From Pilimelia terevasa (lineage in GTDB: Bacteria > Actinomycetota > Actinomycetes > Mycobacteriales > Micromonosporaceae), in contig NZ_BMQC01000004.1 of NCBI RefSeq assembly GCF_014647915.1, positions 186,001 through 250,000 of the forward strand: a DNA stretch of 64,000 nt, written 5' to 3'. The stretch's first letter is position 1. Each line of letters begins with the position of its first letter. Under the pieces are notes generated by a model, which did not search any database, was not told the origin of the DNA, and saw only the letters and a list, made by a program, of their open reading frames with translations. Position numbers and translations under genes: made by a program. Positions 55,412-62,372 of the stretch are shown piece by piece.

Positions 55412-55421
55412 CGGCACGGGC
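55393..55421 (+). terminator. Hairpin overlapping the stop of the four-helix membrane protein gene
   Basis: GCCCGT-c-CCGTC and GACGG-c-ACGGGC pair over 11 bp with one mismatch around a 5-base loop; the TGA stop lies within it. The converging RTX gene ends 15 bases further on. Confidence 0.55.
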
Positions 55422-55435
55422 TGCACCCGCACCCG

Positions 55436-56275
55436 CTAGGGAACCGGGGTGACCACGACGCGGTCCCCGCTCTCGCGGTCCAGCACTCGGGCGCCGCCGG
55501 CCACGGCGATCGAGTCGGCGTCCTCCCCGCCGTACACCTTGTCCCCGCCATAGACGGCCGCGACCACATCCTGGCCGGGACCGCCGTTGATCGAGTCGTT
55601 GTCCCCGGTCCCACTGCCGACCGGGCCACCGAACAGGAAGTCGTCCCCTTCCTCACCGTGGATGCCGTCGTGTCCCGCCTCGCCGAAGGCGACATCGGCA
55701 CCCTCGCCGCTGAACAGGAAATCGTTGCCGGCGCCTCCGAAGATCAGGTCGTCGCCCGGGCCGCCAGCCAGCACGTCGTGCCCGTTCCCGCCGCACAGCA
55801 CGTCCTCGTCGGGGCCGCCGGCAAGCGTGTTCGAGGCGTCGGAGCCGACCATGAAGTCGATGCCGAAGTCCCCGGCCATCTGCCTGAGCCCGGTACTGAA
55901 CTTGACCGGTACCTGCGCGCTACGGCCGTCCCCGGTCGTCACCTCCAGCACGACCGTGACCGGGGTGCGCAGGTCGGCGGCGGCGGTCATCAGCAGCGTC
56001 CGGCCGGGTCCCTGCTCGTAGCCGGGGTAGGAGACCAGGCGGGCGCCGAGCTGGCCCGGGTTGTCGTTGGAGACCAGCCGCATCGCGGTGGCGTCGGCGG
56101 TGAACCGCATCGCCATCCAGTGGGAGCCGGCGGCCCCGCAGTTCGCGGCGACGACGTCGACGCCCGGCGGGGGCGGGTCCTCGACGGCGCTCGCGGCGGT
56201 GATTCCGGCGGTGAGCAGGCCACCGGTGGTCAGGACCGCGGTGGCGGTGCGGGCGGTGCGGCGGGACAGGTGCAT
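55436..56275 (-). CDS. Secreted RTX calcium-binding repeat protein
   Basis: A 279-residue exported protein. A signal peptide (about 1-31, ending ASA) is followed by a beta domain (about 35-140) and a run of RTX nonapeptides: GGPDEDVLCG, GNGHDVLAG, GPGDDLIFG, GAGNDFLFS, GEGADVAFG, GEAGHDGIHG, EEGDDFLFGG, then GGPGQDVV and YGGEDADSI. These GGxGxD units bind Ca2+ in a parallel beta-roll and fold only after export. There is no adjacent type I secretion system, and a Sec leader suffices. ATG 56275 has AGGAG nine bases upstream. Confidence 0.92.
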   Translation of the reverse strand: MHLSRRTARTATAVLTTGGLLTAGITAASAVEDPPPPGVDVVAANCGAAGSHWMAMRFTADATAMRLVSNDNPGQLGARLVSYPGYEQGPGRTLLMTAAADLRTPVTVVLEVTTGDGRSAQVPVKFSTGLRQMAGDFGIDFMVGSDASNTLAGGPDEDVLCGGNGHDVLAGGPGDDLIFGGAGNDFLFSGEGADVAFGEAGHDGIHGEEGDDFLFGGPVGSGTGDNDSINGGPGQDVVAAVYGGDKVYGGEDADSIAVAGGARVLDRESGDRVVVTPVP

Positions 56276-56472
56276 GGCGTGCGGCTCCTGGCAGACGAGA
56301 GACGGGCAGAGGAGCCCACCCAACCAGCCCCGCCACAAAACGACCAAACACGGTCATACCCACGGGCTACTGCGCCTCCAGTCATGACCCGGCGATACCA
56401 CGCCCCGGCGTACCGGAGGCGTGGCCAACCGACAGTCCGACTGAGTCAACGTTCCGCGGTGCCCGACCCGGC

Positions 56473-58530
56473 CTACGTCACAGGTACCCCGCCCGCGCGC
56501 GCCGCCGGATCCGGTTTCCGGCCGGGCCGGGCGGGCCACCAGAAGCGCTCGCCGAGCAGCAGCGCGAGCGCCGGGACGACGAGTGTGCGCACCAGCAGCG
56601 TGTCGAGCAGCACCCCGATGCCGACGATGACGCCGAGCTGGGTGAGCACGACGACCGGTAGTACCCCGAGGACGGTGAAGACCGCGGCCAGCAGGACCCC
56701 GGCTGAGGTGATCACCCCGCCGGTCGCGCCGAGCGCGCGGACCATCGCCCTGCGCGTGTCGCCGTGGGCGGCGGTCTCCTCGCGGGCCCGGGTCACCAGG
56801 AAGATGTTGTAGTCGACGCCGAGCGCGACCAGGAACAGGAAGCTCAGCAGCGGCACCCCGGCGTCCAGCGCGGGCAGGCCGAGCAGGTGGGTCAGCACCA
56901 GCGTGGCGGCGCCCAGGCTGGCCGCGTAGCTGGCGATCACCGTGAGCAGGAGCAGCACCGGGGCGAGCAGCGAGCGCAGCAGCACGATCAGCACCAGCAG
57001 GACGACGGCCAGCACCAGCGGGACGATGACCCGGTTGTCCCGCACGTTCGCGTCGCGCTGGTCCAGGTCGGCGGCCGGGGCGCCGCCGACCAGCGCGGCT
57101 GGGAGGGCGGAGCGCAGCCTTCGCACGGCCTCGTCGGCCCGCTCCGTGCCCGGCGCCGCAGTCAGCTGCACGGAGAGCTTGGTCAACCGGCCGTCGTCCG
57201 ACAGCTCGGGCCGCCCCACGGCCGCCACTGCGGGCACGGCGCGGACCTGCGCCGACACGTCCCCGGCGGCGATCACGGTGACCGGCTGCGAGGAGCCGGA
57301 CGGGAAGTGCCGGGCCAGCGCCCGCTCGGCGGTGACCGACTCGACCTCGGTGCGGAACTGCTCGGTCTGGGCGAGCCCGATCCTCGTGGTGAGCAGGCCG
57401 GCGGTGAGCCCGCCGAGCAGCAGTACGGCCACCGCGAGCACGGCGGCGGGGCGGCGGCCGACCCCGCGGGCGAGCCGTGCCCACCGGCCGGTGTCGCCGG
57501 GTTCGGCCGAGCCGGCCTCCGGTACGAACGGCCAGAACACGCCGCGCGGCAGACCGGCCAGCACGGCGGGGAGTACGACGAGTCCGAAGAACAGGGCGAC
57601 CGCGACCCCGAGCGCGGCCGCGACGCCGAGCGTGCGGTTGCTGGTGAGCGTCGCGGCGAGCAGCGTGAGCAGGGCCAGGATGACGGTGGCGGCGCTGCCG
57701 ACGACGGCCGGTGCCGCGGCGCGCAGGGCGTTGGCCATCGCCTCCCGGCGGTCCGGGGTGCGGCGCAGCTCCTCGCGGTACCGGGAGATCAGCAGCAGCG
57801 CGTAGTCGGTGCCGGCGCCGAAGACCAGGACCGACACGATGCCGGTGACCGAGGCGTCGGTACGTTCCCCGACCCACCGGGCGACCCACGGCAGCAGTTT
57901 GGCGACCAGTTGGTCACCGACGCCGATGAGCAGCAGCGGGGCGAGCCAGAGCAGCGGGCTGCGGTAGGTGATCAGCAGGAGCAGCGCGACGATGCAGGCG
58001 GTGGCGACCAGCAGGGTGACGTCGGCGCCCGCGAAGGCGGCCGCGGTGTCGCGTCCGAAGGCGGGTCCGCCGGTGACCTGCGCGGTCAGTCCGGCCGGCA
58101 GCGGAGCGCCGGGACCGGCGGAGACTGCGGCGCGGAGGTCGTCGACGGCCGTGGCCCGCGCGGCGGCGTCGAGGTCGTCGGCGAACGGGACGGTCACCAG
58201 CGCCGCCCGGCCGTCCGCGGCGAAGACCGGGGGCGGCGCGACCCCGCGCTGTGCCCGGGTGGCGACGATCGCGGCCCGGTCGGCGGCGGTCAGCGGGCCG
58301 TCACGGCGCTCGTAGACGACGACGGCGGCGTCGGTGCGCCCGCTGGGGAACCGGTCGGCCAGCGCGGTCACCCGGGTGGACTGCGTGCCGGCCGGCAGCC
58401 CGTCGGTCGGCTCGGCGGCCGGCTGCGGCGGGGACGTCAGCCAGACCAGCGTGGTCAGCGCGGCGGTCACCAGGACGACCAGCAGCGTGCCGGTCCGGCT
58501 GGTGACGGCGGTGGCCCAGCGAGCACCCAT
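56473..58530 (-). CDS. MMPL/RND-family transporter
   Basis: A 685-residue transporter in the actinobacterial MMPL family. Each half has one membrane helix, an external domain and a five-helix block (second helix cluster near VTLLVATACIVALLLLITYR and second half near VIVPLVLAVVLLVLIVLLRS). Conserved Asp-Tyr motifs GAGTDYALLLISRYREEL and ALGVDYNIFLVTRAREET appear in both, the proton-relay signature. It exports lipids, drugs or antibiotics. ATG 58530 has GAAGGA upstream and is divergent from a MarR regulator gene, which probably represses it. Confidence 0.93.
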   Translation of the reverse strand: MGARWATAVTSRTGTLLVVLVTAALTTLVWLTSPPQPAAEPTDGLPAGTQSTRVTALADRFPSGRTDAAVVVYERRDGPLTAADRAAIVATRAQRGVAPPPVFAADGRAALVTVPFADDLDAAARATAVDDLRAAVSAGPGAPLPAGLTAQVTGGPAFGRDTAAAFAGADVTLLVATACIVALLLLITYRSPLLWLAPLLLIGVGDQLVAKLLPWVARWVGERTDASVTGIVSVLVFGAGTDYALLLISRYREELRRTPDRREAMANALRAAAPAVVGSAATVILALLTLLAATLTSNRTLGVAAALGVAVALFFGLVVLPAVLAGLPRGVFWPFVPEAGSAEPGDTGRWARLARGVGRRPAAVLAVAVLLLGGLTAGLLTTRIGLAQTEQFRTEVESVTAERALARHFPSGSSQPVTVIAAGDVSAQVRAVPAVAAVGRPELSDDGRLTKLSVQLTAAPGTERADEAVRRLRSALPAALVGGAPAADLDQRDANVRDNRVIVPLVLAVVLLVLIVLLRSLLAPVLLLLTVIASYAASLGAATLVLTHLLGLPALDAGVPLLSFLFLVALGVDYNIFLVTRAREETAAHGDTRRAMVRALGATGGVITSAGVLLAAVFTVLGVLPVVVLTQLGVIVGIGVLLDTLLVRTLVVPALALLLGERFWWPARPGRKPDPAARAGGVPVT

Positions 58531-58541
58531 GGCGAATCCTT

Positions 58542-58571
58542 CGTTTGCTGAAATGTTCGGCTGCCGAAACG
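58542..58571. promoter_or_regulatory. Putative MarR operator between the mmpL and marR genes
   Basis: Only 46 bases separate the divergent starts. The gap holds TTCGGC-T-GCCGAA (58556-58568), a perfect inverted repeat, plus flanking CGTTT (58542-58546) and AAACG (58567-58571) in mirror positions. A MarR dimer could bind here and shut both promoters. Confidence 0.5.
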
Positions 58572-58576
58572 ATAGG

Positions 58577-59188
58577 ATGAGCCGCGTGCCGACGCAACCT
58601 GCCCGCGATGCCGAGCGCGCCGAGCTCGTCGAGGACCTCATCGATGCGCTGCGGCTGTTCACGGTCGAGAGCGACGTCTTCGTGGACGTGTTCGCGCGCG
58701 CGCACGGCCTGGGCCGCAACGACCTCAACGCGATCATGTGGATCGCCCAGGGCACCCGCACCGGCCACCCGATCACCTCGGGCGAGCTGGCGGCCCGGCT
58801 CGGCCTCGGCGCGCCGGCCACCACCGGGCTGGTGGACCGGCTGGAGAACGCCGGACACCTGCGGCGCGAGCGGGACCCGCACGACCGCCGCAAGGTGACC
58901 GTCGTGATGCAGCCGACGGCCCTCCAACTGGCAACCGACTTCTTCGTTCCGCTCGGCCGGCTCATGCACGAGACCGTCGCCGACGTCGGCGCCGACGACC
59001 TGCAGCGGGTGACCGCCGTGGTCCGCCAGATGATCACCGCGGTGACCGCCGCCCGGACCGCGGCCACGAACCCGATGCCGCCGGGCACCGCCGCCCCGGG
59101 CTCGCCGACCGCCCGCAAGGCCACCGCGGGCCGGCCGACCGCCCGTGACGTCACCGCCGGCCCGCCGGGTGCGCAGGCGCGCCCCTGA
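58577..59188 (+). CDS. MarR-family transcriptional regulator
   Basis: A 203-residue regulator. The winged helix lies at about 55-110 (GHPITSGELAARLGLGAPAT, TGLVDRLENAGHLRRERDPH, DRRKVTVVMQP), with dimerisation helices on both sides. The C-terminal 35 residues are a low-complexity Thr/Ala/Pro tail. It is divergent from the MMPL transporter gene with a palindrome between, the layout of a drug- or stress-responsive repressor and its target. ATG 58577 or GTG 58586 could be the start; the latter has better spacing from AGGA. Confidence 0.9.
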   Translation: MSRVPTQPARDAERAELVEDLIDALRLFTVESDVFVDVFARAHGLGRNDLNAIMWIAQGTRTGHPITSGELAARLGLGAPATTGLVDRLENAGHLRRERDPHDRRKVTVVMQPTALQLATDFFVPLGRLMHETVADVGADDLQRVTAVVRQMITAVTAARTAATNPMPPGTAAPGSPTARKATAGRPTARDVTAGPPGAQARP

Positions 59189-59196
59189 CGGCCTCC

Positions 59197-59910
59197 TCAG
59201 GGACGCAGGCGGCCCTGCAGCATGCTGGTGCCGTGCTGCTGCTGGCCGAGCTGCTGCGCCGACACGTCGATGATGCTGAACCGGGTCAGGTCGCCGGCCG
59301 CGGCCGGCACGTTCAGCCGCGCCGACCCGGGCGCGCCGAGCGGGACCATCACCGAGCCGCCGTCGTAGAGCCAGACCAGGTAGTAGCCGCCGGGCGTCGG
59401 CATACCGGACATCTCCAGCCGCACCTCCAGGCCGTGTCCGGTGTCGACAACGGCGGCCCGGCCCTTCGCGGCCGCCGGCGCCGCGGGCTGCGCGATCAGA
59501 TCGGCCTCGGCGACCACGCGCTCCACACCGCGGCGTCCGGTCCGGACAGCGCCGACGCCCACCGCGACGATCAGCACCAGCGCCGCGGTCGCCGCCACGG
59601 CGAGCCGCAACCGGCCCCGGGGCCCGCGCAGCGAGTCGAACCACCGCGTGCGGACCGCGGGGCGCGCAGCGGGCGGCGCGAGCGCGGGGGCGGCGAAGGC
59701 GGCACCGGCGATGCGCGCCCACAGCTCCGGCGGCGGCTCGGGCAGATCCCGGACATGACGGGAACCCCTGCCCACGGCGACGGTCGCCCGGGCGGCGTCC
59801 AGGTCGGCGGCGCAGGAGTCGCAGCCGTGCAGGTGCCCGGCTTCGGACGCGGACGGGTCCTGCTCGCCGAGAGCGACGAGCACCAGGCGATCAGGATCCA
59901 GATGCGGCAC
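59197..59910 (-). CDS. Anti-sigma factor with zinc-anchor and RskA-type domain
   Basis: A 237-residue protein. The N-terminal ZAS motif HLHGCDSC (H-x3-C-x2-C) holds the sigma factor. After a Pro-rich linker a single membrane helix (LAVAATAALVLIVAVGVGAV) leads to an external RskA-like domain (GLEVRLEMSGMPTPGGYYLV, NVPAAAGDLTRFSIIDVS). Its GTG start lies inside the end of the sigma factor gene (20-base overlap), so the two are co-translated. Release would follow regulated proteolysis on an unknown envelope signal. Confidence 0.92.
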   Translation of the reverse strand: MPHLDPDRLVLVALGEQDPSASEAGHLHGCDSCAADLDAARATVAVGRGSRHVRDLPEPPPELWARIAGAAFAAPALAPPAARPAVRTRWFDSLRGPRGRLRLAVAATAALVLIVAVGVGAVRTGRRGVERVVAEADLIAQPAAPAAAKGRAAVVDTGHGLEVRLEMSGMPTPGGYYLVWLYDGGSVMVPLGAPGSARLNVPAAAGDLTRFSIIDVSAQQLGQQQHGTSMLQGRLRP

Positions 59911-60484
59911 GGTCGACCTCCCATCGGCTGCGCAGTCGGGCCAGACCTCGGCGTAGATGACTTTTCACGGTACCGAGCGGCATTCCGGTCTGCGCGGCGA
60001 TCTGGACCTGGGTCAGGTCGCCGTAGAAGCTCAGCTCCAGGACCCGGCGCTGGGCGGGCTCCAGGACGCTGAGCTCGTCGGCGACCACCAGCCGGTCCAC
60101 CACCGTGTCGGCCGCGGCCTCCCGGTCCTCGCCGCCGGTCTCGACCTGCCGCAGCGTGTCGGCCACCCGGTCCTGCCGGGACCGCACGCGCACCAGGTCG
60201 ACGGCCTTGCGCCGGGCGATGCCCAGCAGCCAGGACAGCAGGCTGCCGAGCTGCGGGTCGTACCGCTCGCGGCTCTGCCACGCCGCGACGAATGTCGCCT
60301 GCACGATGTCCTCGGCGTCGTGCCGGTTGCCGAGTGCGCTGTAGGCGAGGTGGAGCACCGCCGCACCGTAGCGCTCGTAGAGCAGCCGCAACGCATCCTC
60401 GTCGCCCGACCGGAAACGCTCGGATACTCCGTCGCCTCCGCCGGTGTCCGAGCGGTCGATCGTATTCACCGCGTTCGCTGCCAT
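59891..60484 (-). CDS. ECF sigma factor (SigK-like)
   Basis: A 197-residue ECF sigma factor. Region 2 is seen in ALRLLYERYGAAVLHLAYSA, HDAEDIVQATFVAAWQ and SLLSWLLGIARRKAVDLVRV; region 4 in LEPAQRRVLELSFYGDLTQV and GMPLGTVKSHLRRGLARLR. ATG 60484 puts about 23 residues before region 2; longer readings upstream are less likely. It is followed by its zinc anti-sigma factor. The divergent fasciclin-domain gene is a plausible target, as in mycobacterial SigK, where MPT70/MPT83 are fasciclin proteins. Confidence 0.93.
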   Translation of the reverse strand: MAANAVNTIDRSDTGGGDGVSERFRSGDEDALRLLYERYGAAVLHLAYSALGNRHDAEDIVQATFVAAWQSRERYDPQLGSLLSWLLGIARRKAVDLVRVRSRQDRVADTLRQVETGGEDREAAADTVVDRLVVADELSVLEPAQRRVLELSFYGDLTQVQIAAQTGMPLGTVKSHLRRGLARLRSRWEVDRAASGS

Positions 60485-60549
60485 CCCCAATGCACGCCCG
60501 ACCCTATCGCGGAACCTTCTCGCCCTTCCTTCGCCGTCGGCCGCGGCCG

Positions 60550-60595
60550 CGGATGCACCGGAACCCCGGAAATTCGTGGGGCTCCGGTGCATCCG
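60550..60595. promoter_or_regulatory. Long imperfect inverted repeat in the sigma-fasciclin divergent region
   Basis: Arms 60550-60567 and 60578-60595 are complementary over 18 bases with one mismatch, around a 10-base AT-containing loop. It lies 76 bases before the fasciclin start and 66 bases before the sigma factor start. Upstream on the plus strand, GGAAC (60511) and CGTC (60535) resemble an ECF promoter with a 19-base spacer, so the repeat may sit at the 5' end of the fasciclin transcript. Confidence 0.5.
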
Positions 60596-60670
60596 ATCCG
60601 CTCCGGGCGGACGAATACCCCTTGACGCCCGGCGGTCACCGACGGCCGCCGGCCCCACGGAAGGTCACGC

Positions 60671-61312
60671 ATGAGACTCGGACGTACCTCCTCCCGCCTC
60701 ATCGCCGGAATCGCCGCCACCCTCGCCACCCTCGCACCGAGCGCGGCCGCGCACGCCTCCGGCCCGACCGGAACCCGCTCGCTCGCCCAGGTGCTCGCCC
60801 GCGACGGGGGCGGCTTCGACCACAGGCCGAACGACTTCGACATCCTCACCGCCGCCGTCAACGCCGTGCTGAAGGCCAAGCCCGGCAGCCCGGTCGCCGT
60901 GCTCGCCGACGGCGGAACCGCGCTCACCGCGTTCCTGCCCACCGACCGCGCCTTCGAGAACCTGGCCCGGGAGATCTCCGGCAGCCACGACCTGCCCGGC
61001 GAGAAGCAGGCCTTCACCACGGTCGCCGCGCTCGGCATCGACACCGTCGAGGGCGTCCTGCTCTACCACGTGGTACCGGGCGTGACGATCACCCGCAAGG
61101 CCGCGGTCAAGGCGGACGGGGCGAAGCTGACCACCGCGGCGGGCAGCGCGATCACCGTGCAGGTGACCGGCCGCTGCTTCCCCCGGGTCAGCCTGCGTGA
61201 CGCGGACACCGACGACCGCGACCCGCGCGTCGTGAAGTTCGACATCAACAAGGGCAACCGCCAGATCGCCCACGGCATCGACGCGGTCCTGCGCCCGGCC
61301 GACCTGCCGTAG
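60671..61312 (+). CDS. Secreted fasciclin-domain protein
   Basis: A 213-residue exported protein. The signal peptide (about 1-29, ending AHA) is followed by one fasciclin domain: FDILTAAVNAVLKAKPGSPV, TALTAFLPTDRAFENLA (H1-like), GIDTVEGVLLYHVVPGVTI and HGIDAVLRPADLP (H2-like). One cysteine lies in TGRCFPRV. These adhesion-like domains mediate surface contacts. It is divergent from an ECF sigma/anti-sigma operon, the same partnership as in mycobacterial SigK regulons, and is probably controlled by that sigma factor. Confidence 0.92.
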   Translation: MRLGRTSSRLIAGIAATLATLAPSAAAHASGPTGTRSLAQVLARDGGGFDHRPNDFDILTAAVNAVLKAKPGSPVAVLADGGTALTAFLPTDRAFENLAREISGSHDLPGEKQAFTTVAALGIDTVEGVLLYHVVPGVTITRKAAVKADGAKLTTAAGSAITVQVTGRCFPRVSLRDADTDDRDPRVVKFDINKGNRQIAHGIDAVLRPADLP

Positions 61313-61493
61313 TCGGAAGGCAGGTGCCGAGACGGTGGCGCCGCGAGCAGGCACGCGGCGTCACCGCTCAGCACACGACGCGAACCACCCCGAAGGTCGG
61401 TGTCGTCGGCCGTCCGCGCGACCCGACGGCGCGACAGCGCAATGCCCCGTTAGAGGCATTGGACGGCCGCCCCGGTTGTCTGAAGATAGAAAA

Positions 61494-62342
61494 ATGAGTC
61501 GTAGTTGGTTGATTACCGGCTGTTCATCTGGCCTCGGTGCCGCACTCGCCGACGCCGTCGCCGCCGCGGGTGACCGGGTGCTGGCGACCGCCCGCCGGCC
61601 CGAGAGCCTCACCCCGCTGACCGACCGGCACCCGGACCTGGTCCGGACCGCAGCCTGCGACGTCCGGGACACCGCCGCCTGCGAGGCCGCCGTGGCCACC
61701 GCGATCGACGCGTTCGGTCGGATCGACGTCCTGGTCAACAATGCCGGCTACGGCGTGTTTGGCGCGGTCGAGGAGATCGACGACGACGCGCTCGCCGCGC
61801 AGTTGGACACCAACCTCGGCGGCCCCTGGCGGATCACCCGGGCGGCACTGCCGCACCTGCGCGCGGCCGGCTCCGGCCACATCCTGATGGTCTCCTCCAC
61901 GGCCGCCGGTATCGCCTACCCGGGGCTGGGCGCCTACAACGCGTCGAAGGCCGCGCTGGAGGGGCTGGCCGAGACCCTGGCCGGGGAGGTCGCCGCCTTC
62001 GGTATCGGCGTGACCATCCTCGAACCCGGCGGCTACGCCACCGGCTACGGCGCCTCCCTGGACAGCCGCCGTACGCCGATCGAGGCCTACGCGCCGATCA
62101 CGCAGGCCATGGAGGCCGGCATCGCGTCGTTGGCCGGCGGGGGCCCGGGGATCGGACAGCCGCAGGAGTTCGCCGCCGTGGTCCTGGAGCTGGTCGAGTC
62201 GGGGGCGCGGCCGATGCGGCTGCCGGTCGGCGCGGGCGTCGCCACCGAACTGCTGGAGGCGTGGGACCGCCGCCGCGAGGACATGCTCGACGCCGAGCGC
62301 CCCTGTACGGCCGCCCCGGCCGCGCCCCTCCCACTGCGCTGA
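61494..62342 (+). CDS. Short-chain dehydrogenase/reductase (classical)
   Basis: A 282-residue SDR. Cofactor motif TGCSSGLGAALA (8-19), CDVRD and NNAGYG positions, catalytic Ser in LMVSSTAAG and Tyr-x3-Lys in GAYNASKAAL. This sequence type is common among stress-induced oxidoreductases of unknown substrate. ATG 61494 is preceded by an AT-rich TGAAGATAGAAAA and, at 61441-61460, an inverted repeat (AATGCC...GGCATT) that may be an operator. It converges on an ABC transporter gene. Confidence 0.92.
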   Translation: MSRSWLITGCSSGLGAALADAVAAAGDRVLATARRPESLTPLTDRHPDLVRTAACDVRDTAACEAAVATAIDAFGRIDVLVNNAGYGVFGAVEEIDDDALAAQLDTNLGGPWRITRAALPHLRAAGSGHILMVSSTAAGIAYPGLGAYNASKAALEGLAETLAGEVAAFGIGVTILEPGGYATGYGASLDSRRTPIEAYAPITQAMEAGIASLAGGGPGIGQPQEFAAVVLELVESGARPMRLPVGAGVATELLEAWDRRREDMLDAERPCTAAPAAPLPLR

Positions 62343-62372
62343 CGTCCTCACCCCGCGGAGGGTGGAAAGGGG

